Source of the DNA: an uncultured Clostridia bacterium
GTDB taxonomy: Bacteria > Bacillota > Clostridia > JAAYHZ01
Assembly (NCBI GenBank): GCA_937894465.1
Contig: CALCRE010000168.1
Coordinates: forward strand, 1 to 13,567
Length of the DNA stretch: 13,567 nucleotides
Direction: 5' to 3'
This document shows, in pieces, positions 1 to 6,422 of the stretch. A program made the position numbers and the translations under genes. Each line of letters begins with the position of its first letter. Position 1 is the first letter of the stretch. The notes under the pieces were generated by a model. It saw only the letters and a program-made list of their open reading frames with translations, ran no database searches and was not told the DNA's origin.

Positions 1-18
1 TCGTCGCCGGAATTATAT

Positions 19-53
19 AAGTCCCGCATCCATATCGGAGAGCGGGACTTTTT
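19..53. terminator. Bidirectional rho-independent terminator
   Basis: A perfect 9-bp stem (AAGTCCCGC at 19-27 with GCGGGACTT at 42-50) has a 14-nt loop and is followed on the + strand by a run of five T (49-53). It would end a rightward gene lying left of the window. One frame closes with TAA at 18-20, which could be that gene's stop, but 20 bases are too few to call a CDS. On the - strand the hairpin starts directly after the stop of the membrane-protein gene and is followed by an A/T-rich stretch, so it can also serve that convergent gene. Confidence 0.8.
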
Positions 54-620
54 CTATACAGAAATACCGTAATTTCCGGTTAGCGCATCATGAAATAAAG
101 GTAGATGCGGAGCGTTGAATGTGAAAATGACGAAACACATGAAGATGATAACAAATACAGCGACAGTTAAGTAAAAGTGAATTTTACTCTTGGGATTTTT
201 GTAGATATGTATGGCTTTTACCTGAGCAATGGCTATTCCTATTAATAACGAAAGTATATCGAGTAATATTGAATGAATTCCAAATATTCCTGTATAGATA
301 TAGTAAAATGATAAAATGAATAACGGACTGATCAGAGATGCCGACATCGCTGAAATAATCCATTGTGTAATGGAAATGTTGTTCTTTTTGTATGAACAAA
401 TGTAGCAAAAAACCCACCAGATAATAGTGGGGAAAAAGGCTAACTTTAAGTGTTCCCATACACTTTCATTGACAGGAGCGATCAATCCGATGATAAGAGA
501 TTCTCCGCTTAAGGCATAAATAAAGTGCCATAAACTACCTAATAGGAAAATGATCGCAATTCCGATCAGTGCACATTCTTTCAAAAATTTAATTTCTTTG
601 ATATAAGACTCATTACCCAT
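54..620 (-). CDS. Five-helix integral membrane protein, DUF6512-like
   Basis: The 188-residue protein is almost entirely hydrophobic, with about five predicted membrane helices (roughly residues 17-37, 61-77, 87-108, 117-137 and 148-168). Two conserved-looking polar motifs stand out: APVNESVWEHLKL (49-61), between helices 1 and 2, and FNAPHLPLFHDALTGNYG (168-185) at the C-terminus. From memory these match the DUF6512 family of uncharacterised Firmicutes membrane proteins; the family has no assigned function. I chose the ATG at 620 because AGGTG sits about six bases upstream. The GTG at 629 gives a longer frame but overlaps that ribosome binding site. No strong sigma-A promoter is visible upstream; the best candidate is TTGATT with a 16-base spacer to TAAAAC. 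The gene is single and ends at the hairpin at 19-53. The CDS call is firm; the family name is moderately sure. Confidence 0.8.
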   Translation of the reverse strand: MGNESYIKEIKFLKECALIGIAIIFLLGSLWHFIYALSGESLIIGLIAPVNESVWEHLKLAFFPTIIWWVFCYICSYKKNNISITQWIISAMSASLISPLFILSFYYIYTGIFGIHSILLDILSLLIGIAIAQVKAIHIYKNPKSKIHFYLTVAVFVIIFMCFVIFTFNAPHLPLFHDALTGNYGISV

Positions 621-790
621 ATAAAACACCTGCTTTGTATTTTTACTACAATAAGTTCAATAAAAAAATAAAGCGTTTTACGAAAATGATAGGAATAATC
701 AAATATATTCATTTTATTTTCACATATGTTAACTAGGTTTTGTAGAAAAATTTAATACAAGTTGTTATCGGAGGGCAGAATTTTATTGTT

Positions 791-845
791 AAAAAAGGTT
801 GAGAACCGTACTCTGTTTAATATAAAAAAAGAGAGTGCACTCTCC
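791..845 (-). terminator. Terminator of the HU gene
   Basis: On the - strand, about 60 bases after the HU stop, the palindrome GAGAGTGCACTCTC (831-844) can fold into a 5-7 bp stem with a TGCA loop. It is followed by seven T (A-run at 824-830 on the + strand). A second, weaker hairpin, GGTT-CTC-AACC (797-807), with six T behind it (791-796), may act as a back-up. The 275 bases between the membrane-protein gene and the HU gene hold nothing else I can recognise. Confidence 0.7.
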
Positions 846-904
846 CTAATTTAATTGTTAGGTGAAACACTCACTTTCATATTTCGCTTTTTCATATCTC
901 GAAA

Positions 905-1180
905 TTATGAGTTGATCTTATCCTTAAATCCTTTGCCGGCTTTAAAGACCGGAGTTTTAGAAGCAGGGATCATAATCTCTGTTTTCGTTTGTGGATTTCT
1001 GCCTTTTCTTGCCGCGCGATTTCTAACTTCGAATGTACCGAAGTTTACTAAAACTATTTTTTCATTGTTCAATAACGCTTCTTGAACTGCATCAACAAAC
1101 GCATTTAATGCAACTTCACTATCTTTCTTACTAAGCCCTGATTTCGCTGAAATCGCTCTCACCAAATCTGTCTTGTTCAT
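905..1180 (-). CDS. hup: Nucleoid-associated DNA-binding protein HU
   Basis: This small basic protein of 91 residues binds and bends DNA as a dimer. It has the full length and layout of bacterial HU: MNKTDLV start, an alpha-helical dimerisation half (to about residue 45), VNFGTFEVRNRAARKGRNP (45-63), and the beta-arm with the intercalating proline at 63 in RNPQT, ending in the usual GKGFKDKI. The reading frame stays open to 1273, but the start at 1180 is clear: AGGAGG lies seven bases upstream and the protein then begins exactly where HU proteins begin. A near-consensus promoter (1212-1240) lies upstream and a hairpin terminator downstream, so the gene is transcribed alone. The strong promoter fits an abundant chromosome-packing protein. 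HU and IHF share this fold, but the sequence is HU-like. Confidence 0.96.
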   Translation of the reverse strand: MNKTDLVRAISAKSGLSKKDSEVALNAFVDAVQEALLNNEKIVLVNFGTFEVRNRAARKGRNPQTKTEIMIPASKTPVFKAGKGFKDKINS

Positions 1181-1211
1181 AGGAATCCTCCTCAACATGG
1201 AATTTGTCATC

Positions 1212-1240
1212 ATTTTACTCCTAAACCCCTTGACTGTCAA
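1212..1240 (-). promoter_or_regulatory. Sigma-A promoter of the HU gene
   Basis: Read on the - strand: -35 TTGACA (1235-1240), 17-base spacer, -10 TAAAAT (1212-1217). The -35 box is consensus and the -10 has one mismatch. The predicted transcript starts near 1205, leaving a short leader with the AGGAGG site. Confidence 0.8.
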
Positions 1241-1241
1241 G
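1229..1241. promoter_or_regulatory. Inverted repeat over the HU -35 box
   Basis: CTTGAC-T-GTCAAG is a perfect 6-bp inverted repeat with a one-base centre, covering the -35 box of the HU promoter. It could be an operator, but part of the symmetry comes from the TTGACA box itself, so chance is a real alternative. Confidence 0.3.
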
Positions 1242-1384
1242 AGTTTCGAGCTATTTACCTGTATTTTTACCAATTTATTTTATAGATATAACTGTAAAAT
1301 TAAAAATGTTATAAACTTTTATAAATATTCTAGTAGAAAACAGGTTTCAACTTTATAAGGCACTTCTTAAAAAGTAGTAAATTG

Positions 1385-1414
1385 TTGTATACATGCAGTA
1401 TTTTCATATATACT
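1385..1414 (+). promoter_or_regulatory. Probable promoter of the fumarase genes
   Basis: A -35-like TTGTAT (1385-1390), an 18-base spacer and -10 TATACT (1409-1414) precede the fumarase alpha start by about 30 bases. The -10 is good and the -35 weak. The 265 bases between the HU and fumarase starts otherwise hold only the HU promoter and leader. Confidence 0.45.
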
Positions 1415-1445
1415 GTTATTAAAAATATTCGAGGGACTTTTTAAT

Positions 1446-2288
1446 ATGAGAGTAATAAAAGACGAGACAGTTATATCTGCAGTAGAAGAAATGTGTATCG
1501 AAGCAAATTATAATCTGTGCACAGATGTAAAAGAAGCTATTGAAGAAGGATTGGAAACCGAAACATCTCAAACCGGACGATATGTTTTAGCTCAAATCAT
1601 ACAAAACGCAGAAATAGCCGCAAGATGCAAAACACCTATTTGTCAGGATACCGGAATGGCGGTTTTCTTTGTAGAGGTCGGAAATCAAGTTTTGGTGGAA
1701 GGATTGAATTTAACCGAAGCCATTAATGAAGGCGTTCGTAGAGGTTATAAAACCGGTTATTTGCGAAAATCCATTGTAGAGGATCCGTTTTTTAGGAACA
1801 ACACAAAAGACAATACACCTGCTGTTATTCATTATGAATTTGTGTACGGGGATCGGATTAAAATGATATTTGCCCCTAAAGGGTTCGGTAGTGAAAATAT
1901 GAGCAGGTTAAAAATGCTAAAACCGTCAGACGGAATAGAAGGTATGAAGGATTTTGTGATAGAGACTGTGGCTGCTGCAGGGCCGAATCCTTGTCCTCCC
2001 GTTGTGGTAGGAGTAGGAGTAGGCGGCACCATGGAAAAAGCCGCTTTGTTAGCTAAGAAAGCATTAACAAGACCGTTGACACAAAAAAATCCAATTGAAT
2101 ATTTAGACCGCCTGGAAGCTGAATTATTAAGAAAAATCAACGAAACAGGTATCGGCCCCGGAGGATTAGGAGGTAAGACCACTGCATTGAGCGTTCACAT
2201 CAACGTATATCCGACTCATATTGCCGGTTTGCCTGTTGCGGTGAATATGAATTGTCATGCCACCCGTCATGCTGAAGTTATCCTGTAA
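1446..2288 (+). CDS. fumA: Class I fumarate hydratase, alpha subunit
   Basis: This 280-residue subunit carries the [4Fe-4S] cluster of a class I, oxygen-sensitive fumarase, which interconverts fumarate and L-malate in the cytoplasm. The three cluster cysteines expected in the family are visible: C66 in CQDTGM, C183 in NPCPPVVVG and C270 in NCHATRHA. The KGFGSEN motif (145-151) and a glycine-rich stretch, GIGPGGLGGKT (235-245), are also present. The length is normal for the N-terminal half of the split enzyme. The start ATG follows GAGGG at a ten-base spacing. The stop overlaps an ATG (TAATG at 2286-2290), and the beta subunit follows immediately, so the two are co-transcribed and probably translationally coupled. 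L-tartrate dehydratase subunits share this fold and split. Fumarase is favoured because isocitrate dehydrogenase follows, but substrate cannot be proven from sequence. Confidence 0.92.
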   Translation: MRVIKDETVISAVEEMCIEANYNLCTDVKEAIEEGLETETSQTGRYVLAQIIQNAEIAARCKTPICQDTGMAVFFVEVGNQVLVEGLNLTEAINEGVRRGYKTGYLRKSIVEDPFFRNNTKDNTPAVIHYEFVYGDRIKMIFAPKGFGSENMSRLKMLKPSDGIEGMKDFVIETVAAAGPNPCPPVVVGVGVGGTMEKAALLAKKALTRPLTQKNPIEYLDRLEAELLRKINETGIGPGGLGGKTTALSVHINVYPTHIAGLPVAVNMNCHATRHAEVIL

Positions 2289-2311
2289 TGGTCGAGAGAA
2301 AGGAACAAAAT

Positions 2312-2842
2312 ATGAAAAACATTATATCATTGCATACTCCCTTGACTCTTCATACAATCGAGAATCTAAAATGCGGGGACTTCGTCGAGATCACAGGGAC
2401 AATATATACCGCAAGAGATGCAGCGCATAAAGCAATGGTGGATTTGATCCGGCAGGATCTACCCATACCATTTGATTTGAAAGGGCAAGTGATCTATTAT
2501 GCCGGTCCGTGTCCTGCAAAACCCGGACAAATAATCGGTTCCATAGGTCCTACCACCTCCGGTAGAATGGATGCTTATGCTCCTTTTCTTATCGAACGAG
2601 GTTTGTCCGGAATGATTGGTAAAGGCAGTCGAAATCAGCATGTGGTCGATGCTATGGTCAAACACAAATGTGTATACTTTGGAGCTACGGGCGGAGCAGG
2701 AGCACTGCTTGCGCAATGTGTGAAAAGTGCAGAGGTAATCGCATTTGAAGATCTGGGAACTGAAGCTGTTAGAAAATTGTATGTGGAAAGGTTCCCGATA
2801 CTCGTGGTTATTGATAGCAGAGGGAACAGCATGTACAAATGA
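2312..2842 (+). CDS. fumB: Class I fumarate hydratase, beta subunit
   Basis: This is the C-terminal half of the split class I fumarase (176 residues from this start), which forms the active site together with the alpha subunit. Family motifs are clear: TGTIYTARDAAHKAM, GPCPAKPGQIIGSIGPTTSG followed by RMD, MIGKGSR, and YFGATGGAGALLA. An ATG at 2288 overlaps the alpha stop and would add eight residues. I prefer the ATG at 2312 because AAAGGA lies seven bases upstream and the protein then starts close to the first conserved strand (HTPLTLHTIENLKCGD). The gene follows the alpha subunit within 23 bases. Directly behind its stop lies a consensus promoter for the next gene. As with the alpha subunit, tartrate dehydratase is the main alternative. 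Confidence 0.9.
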   Translation: MKNIISLHTPLTLHTIENLKCGDFVEITGTIYTARDAAHKAMVDLIRQDLPIPFDLKGQVIYYAGPCPAKPGQIIGSIGPTTSGRMDAYAPFLIERGLSGMIGKGSRNQHVVDAMVKHKCVYFGATGGAGALLAQCVKSAEVIAFEDLGTEAVRKLYVERFPILVVIDSRGNSMYK

Positions 2843-2843
2843 T

Positions 2844-2872
2844 TTGACAAGAAGAATGACATTCAGTAAAAT
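2844..2872 (+). promoter_or_regulatory. Sigma-A promoter of isocitrate dehydrogenase
   Basis: TTGACA (2844-2849), 17-base spacer, TAAAAT (2867-2872), beginning one base after the fumarase beta stop. The hexamers and spacer length equal those of the HU promoter. The predicted start is near 2879, about 40 bases before the icd start codon. It would let icd be expressed apart from fumarase. Confidence 0.7.
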
Positions 2873-2920
2873 GGTATCAATAGAATGAGAAGATATTAAG
2901 ATGAATAACGAGGTGTTTTA

Positions 2921-4132
2921 ATGCAAAAAGTAAGGATGGTTACGCCGCTTGTTGAGATAGACGGAGATGAAATGACGCGTATCTTATGGCAAATGATTAA
3001 GGACAAGTTGCTATACCCGTATATTGACTTAAAAACCGAATATTACGATTTGGGTTTGAAACATAGAGATGATACCGATGATCAAGTGACTGTGGATGCG
3101 GCGAATGCCATAAAAAAATACGGTGTAGGTGTTAAATGTGCCACCATCACACCGGATGCAGCAAGGATCAAGGAATACCAACTGAAAAAGATGTGGAAGA
3201 GTCCTAACGGTACTTTACGAGCTATTCTGGACGGAACTGTTTTTCGTGCCCCAATCTTGGTAAAGAACATCAAACCGCTGGTGAGTGGTTGGGATGAACC
3301 CATTATCATTGCAAGACATGCATATGGTGACATTTATAAAGGTGTTGAATTCCAAACCAAAGGAAAAGGAAAAGCTGAAATGGTTTTCACCGACGATCAA
3401 GGTCGTGAAACCAGACAAACCATCCATGAGTTTGATCAAGAAGGCGGGATTGTCATGTCCATGCACAATACCCATAAATCCATCAGAAGTTTTGCAAAAT
3501 CTTGTTTTGAATATGCTTTAGGAGAGAAGAAAGACCTTTGGTTCTCGACAAAACAAACCATATCCAAGACTTATGATCATACCTTTATGGACATATTTGC
3601 AGAAATGTATGAGAATGAGTACAAAGACGCATTTGAAAAAGCCGGTATAGAATACTTCTACACGTTAATTGACGATGCAGTGGCTAGAATCATTCGTTCA
3701 AAGGGCGGAATGATCTGGGCATGTAAGAATTATGACGGTGATGTGATGTCGGATATGGTGGCGACTGCTTTTGGCAGCTTGGCCATGATGACTTCGGTGC
3801 TTGTGTCTCCAGAAGGACATTATGAATATGAAGCTGCTCACGGAACCGTACAACGTCATTATTACAAACATCTAAAAGGTGAAAAGACTTCTACCAATTC
3901 CATGGCTACATTGTTTGCATGGACAGGTGCTCTTAGAAAACGTGGGGAGAAGGATCACTTAGAAGATCTTTGTACATTTGCCGACAAGTTGGAGAAGGCA
4001 TCCTTGGTTACCATTGAAAATGGTACCATGACCAAAGATTTGGCTTTATTAAGCACAGATGATAACATTAACATTGTAAATTCCGAAGAATTCTTAGATG
4101 AGATTAAGATTGAATTGGACAAAATGTTATAA
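2921..4132 (+). CDS. icd: NADP-dependent isocitrate dehydrogenase (type II, eukaryote-like)
   Basis: This enzyme oxidatively decarboxylates isocitrate to 2-oxoglutarate with NADP. The 403 residues align through memory with the homodimeric eukaryote-like subfamily (human IDH1 type), not with the E. coli Icd type. Visible landmarks include EIDGDEMTR (12-20), the substrate loop KSPNGTLRAILDGTVFR (93-109), HAYGDIY with R132 and the catalytic tyrosine Y139, the catalytic lysine K211 in STKQTISK, metal-binding aspartates in DDAVAR (251-256) and YDGDVMSD (271-278), and the cofactor loop HGTVQRHY (307-314). R312 and H313 sit where IDH1 uses Arg-His to hold the NADP 2'-phosphate, so NADP preference is inferred. 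The ATG follows GAGGTG at six bases. The gene has its own promoter and probably also receives read-through from the fumarase genes. Length and catalytic set look complete. Confidence 0.95.
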   Translation: MQKVRMVTPLVEIDGDEMTRILWQMIKDKLLYPYIDLKTEYYDLGLKHRDDTDDQVTVDAANAIKKYGVGVKCATITPDAARIKEYQLKKMWKSPNGTLRAILDGTVFRAPILVKNIKPLVSGWDEPIIIARHAYGDIYKGVEFQTKGKGKAEMVFTDDQGRETRQTIHEFDQEGGIVMSMHNTHKSIRSFAKSCFEYALGEKKDLWFSTKQTISKTYDHTFMDIFAEMYENEYKDAFEKAGIEYFYTLIDDAVARIIRSKGGMIWACKNYDGDVMSDMVATAFGSLAMMTSVLVSPEGHYEYEAAHGTVQRHYYKHLKGEKTSTNSMATLFAWTGALRKRGEKDHLEDLCTFADKLEKASLVTIENGTMTKDLALLSTDDNINIVNSEEFLDEIKIELDKML

Positions 4133-4133
4133 T
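4104..4133 (+). promoter_or_regulatory. Possible internal promoter for the DUF1858 gene
   Basis: An extended -10, TG-T-TATAAT (4125-4133), overlaps the icd stop codon. The matching -35 is poor (TTAAGA at 4104-4109, 18-base spacer). A start near 4140 would give a short leader with AAGGAGAG before the next gene. Confidence 0.35.
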
Positions 4134-4183
4134 ATTAAGATAATAATATTTTATTAAATATATAGGACAAGGAGAGAATCATT

Positions 4184-4387
4184 ATGGCAAAAGTTACTGT
4201 TGATACAATTATAGCTGATGTGTTGAAAATGGATAAAACCACAGCACCGATATTTTTAAAAAACGGGATGCACTGTATTGGTTGCCCGGTTTCCTCTGCT
4301 GAAAGCATAAAGGAAGCTGCAGCTGGACACGGTGTAAATGCTCAGAAATTAGTGGACGAATTGAACCAACATATGGAAGCTAAATAG
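4184..4387 (+). CDS. DUF1858-type CxxC protein
   Basis: This 67-residue cytoplasmic protein matches the DUF1858 / hybrid-cluster-associated redox-disulphide family, small helical domains common in anaerobes. The hallmark CIGCPVSSAESIKEAA (32-47), with the CxxC pair at C32 and C35, sits in the usual place after a short helix (TIIADVLKMD) and the segment APIFLKNGMHC (22-32). The family has no settled biochemical role; a redox or metal/cluster role is suggested by the CxxC and by frequent partnership with iron-sulphur enzymes. Here it follows icd by 51 bases and ends the block that begins with the iron-sulphur fumarase, which is consistent with but does not prove such a role. AAGGAGAG upstream supports the start. 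A strong terminator follows. Confidence 0.88.
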   Translation: MAKVTVDTIIADVLKMDKTTAPIFLKNGMHCIGCPVSSAESIKEAAAGHGVNAQKLVDELNQHMEAK

Positions 4388-4408
4388 CATATAAGGTTCT
4401 AATAAAAG

Positions 4409-4450
4409 AAACACGGGTGTATCCTTATACGATTACGCCCGTGTTTTATT
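4409..4450. terminator. Strong bidirectional rho-independent terminator
   Basis: A 13-bp stem with a single G-U pair (AAACACGGGTGTA at 4409-4421, TACGCCCGTGTTT at 4434-4446) has a 12-base loop. It is followed by TTTTATTT on the + strand and by TCTTTTATT on the - strand. It lies between two converging genes and can end both the metabolic block and the leftward deacetylase gene. Confidence 0.9.
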
Positions 4451-4474
4451 TATGCGATTGTGGTATTTATCATT

Positions 4475-6313
4475 TCACTCGGAATAAAGTGGTCTGGTTG
4501 TGTCTATGACCGATGCTACGTCGAACAAGGAAGAAAACATCCCCGGGTTTTCATACATATTGAATCCGTTTACAGTTTGGCGATGTATGATCAATGCTTT
4601 ATCTGTTATGACATGATAAGGATTTTCGCCTATACCGCTGATGACTTCGTATCCTTGGGAAGTTAGATAATCGTATTTATCTGTTGCAGTGTTGACTTGA
4701 TACCCGAATGGTGTGATATAGATGTTTGTAGACCCTGTGATGGATTCCACTTCACGTTTCCAACGTTCTACATCATATTGAAGGATGGCTAAGTCAAAAA
4801 TACCGTCAGCAAAGTCTTCGTTATGGGAATAACTGTGATTGGCGAATTTCCAACCGGAAGATTTTAATGCATCTGCAACTCCTTTTGCTTCTGCGCGAAC
4901 AGTCTCGTAGTTGGGTGCATCAATTAAATTGGTGCGGTAGCCTAAAATACCTTCATATCCTGTCACAGCAATAATACCCTTTGCTCCAAGATAAGAAAAG
5001 TCCGGATGCTCTTCCACAAATGTATCAACAATGGGCATAATATCTCCGTCATAGGTAATGCTTTCCGATCCCTCCGGAGTCATCGTTACAGTAGCCACCT
5101 TTCCTTGATCGTCGAGGATAAGGCGATTTGCAAAACCGTCTCCCTTCCAATTTTCATAATAGGACACATCGCCAATGGACAAAATCAAGGGTTTTTTCCC
5201 TTTAGGCAAGTACAAAGTGCGTTTTCTGACAAAGGTTTGGTCGCCGTCTTGATAGGTCTCAAAAAGGTCTTGAACATCCACAAGTACGAAATTCCTTTGA
5301 TACAACTGGTTTAATACCTTTTTGAATTCTTCCTTGGTAACCATATCTTTATTGTATCCGTCGGATTTATAATCTCCGTCAAAGGCCAGTTCAGGATAAA
5401 CAATCAAGCTGTTGAAGAAAAGATGATAAATTGTTCCTTCGTATATATTCATCTCACTCAAACGACTTTCGCAATAATTTATTTTTTGTTGTAACTCTGT
5501 ATTATCCGGATAATAATTTTTCGCGTTGTTTAATAAGATTAATGCATCTTGATATCTACCTTTGTCCATAAATGTTTGGGCATTTTCCAAATAATCTTTT
5601 ACGATTGCATCATTACATTCTTCAATCCTCTTTTGTGCATCTGTATAAAATTGAACATCACTCTCCGGAACACTTTGCAAATAAAGAATGGCATCGGCGT
5701 ATTCGCCTCTTTCCATGAAGTTAACTCCCCTTTGGTAATCCTGCCGTGTTCCGTTCAATTCTTCCACGGTTGCAATATAGGTGCTTAACTTATCTTCATA
5801 CAATTCAAACAACATTGCATTTTTTAAAAAATTGATCGTAGGTTGATAATCACTTTGTAAACTGATAAAGGAATTGTAGTGATTGTCGATGGATTCTTCT
5901 AATAAACCGGTGATTTGATCTCCGAAAATCTTTAATCCTTTTACCCGTGATGCAATGTTGTCATTCACTGTTTCTCCGTACAAGGATTGACAGACTAAAT
6001 TGTAGTCATCAACCAGTTTACGGGTCATTTCTGATATGTACCGATCGTATCTGTCGTCTTCATTGCTGTTTTCAACCGATTCCAAAAGCTGACGAGCCTT
6101 TTGATAATCGCCTTTCTTGATGGCTTGTTCGTATTGGTCGACTTTTGTAAGTATGTCGGCTGTTTGTTCTTGATGCGCTTTATTTGATTTATTGTTCTTT
6201 AATAATTGTATAGAAGCGGAAGCCGTAAAATAGACCAATAATACGGCAACCAACATAAATCCTAAATTTAAGTACAATCGTTTTAGATATTGTTTCTTTT
6301 TATTATTTTGCAC
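4475..6313 (-). CDS. Membrane-anchored TPR / polysaccharide deacetylase-like protein with Asp-to-Gly change
   Basis: The 612-residue protein has a basic N-terminus (KKKQYLKR), one membrane helix (about 18-36), and a helical region (50-285) with TPR-like units such as GEYADAILYLQ (203-213) and GRYQDALILLNNAKNYYPD (252-270). A divergent NodB-type carbohydrate deacetylase domain follows (about 290-612), probably outside the cell. NodB motif 1 should read Asp-Asp, catalytic base then metal ligand. Here it is SIGD, with glycine at 381 and the metal-type Asp at 382. Motif 2 is intact (HSYSH, H493 and H497). Motif 3 reads ITPFGY (533-538), without the usual Arg. Activity is therefore doubtful; a binding role is possible. 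A full paralogue lies at 11509-13344. The start is GTG; AAAGGGCGG lies seven bases upstream, and the only nearby ATG (6332) is in another frame. The gene has its own good promoter. Confidence 0.85.
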   Translation of the reverse strand: MQNNKKKQYLKRLYLNLGFMLVAVLLVYFTASASIQLLKNNKSNKAHQEQTADILTKVDQYEQAIKKGDYQKARQLLESVENSNEDDRYDRYISEMTRKLVDDYNLVCQSLYGETVNDNIASRVKGLKIFGDQITGLLEESIDNHYNSFISLQSDYQPTINFLKNAMLFELYEDKLSTYIATVEELNGTRQDYQRGVNFMERGEYADAILYLQSVPESDVQFYTDAQKRIEECNDAIVKDYLENAQTFMDKGRYQDALILLNNAKNYYPDNTELQQKINYCESRLSEMNIYEGTIYHLFFNSLIVYPELAFDGDYKSDGYNKDMVTKEEFKKVLNQLYQRNFVLVDVQDLFETYQDGDQTFVRKRTLYLPKGKKPLILSIGDVSYYENWKGDGFANRLILDDQGKVATVTMTPEGSESITYDGDIMPIVDTFVEEHPDFSYLGAKGIIAVTGYEGILGYRTNLIDAPNYETVRAEAKGVADALKSSGWKFANHSYSHNEDFADGIFDLAILQYDVERWKREVESITGSTNIYITPFGYQVNTATDKYDYLTSQGYEVISGIGENPYHVITDKALIIHRQTVNGFNMYENPGMFSSLFDVASVIDTTRPLYSE

Positions 6314-6345
6314 GGAGTAACCGCCCTTTCATAATAAGATACACC

Positions 6346-6375
6346 ATTATACCACAGGGTATGTATCCTGTTCAA
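6346..6375 (-). promoter_or_regulatory. Sigma-A promoter of the Asp-to-Gly deacetylase gene
   Basis: On the - strand: -35 TTGAAC (6370-6375), 18-base spacer, consensus -10 TATAAT (6346-6351) with an extended TG one base upstream. It lies in the 109-base gap behind the kinase-relic gene, so the deacetylase gene can be expressed independently of it. Confidence 0.75.
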
Positions 6376-6422
6376 TCAGGGCTAACAATCCGGATTTTAA
6401 TGCAATAAAAGCGAAAAGAGCT

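Noticed and set aside
1..20. Tail of a rightward gene entering the window
   Set aside because: One frame stops at 18-20 just before the terminator, but six codons cannot show a gene; it is noted only under the terminator.
855..1085. A 76-codon rightward frame over the HU gene
   Set aside because: It lies antisense to HU, spans the HU stop and 3' region, has no ribosome binding site, and its hydrophobic product fits a shadow frame.
1181..1273. A 31-residue N-terminal extension of HU
   Set aside because: The extension covers the HU promoter (1212-1240) and the ribosome binding site, and HU proteins begin at MNKTDLV, so the frame is open there by chance.
1832..2182. A 116-codon open frame opposite the fumarase alpha gene
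   Set aside because: The product is proline-rich without any family pattern and the + strand gene is fully conserved, so it is a shadow.
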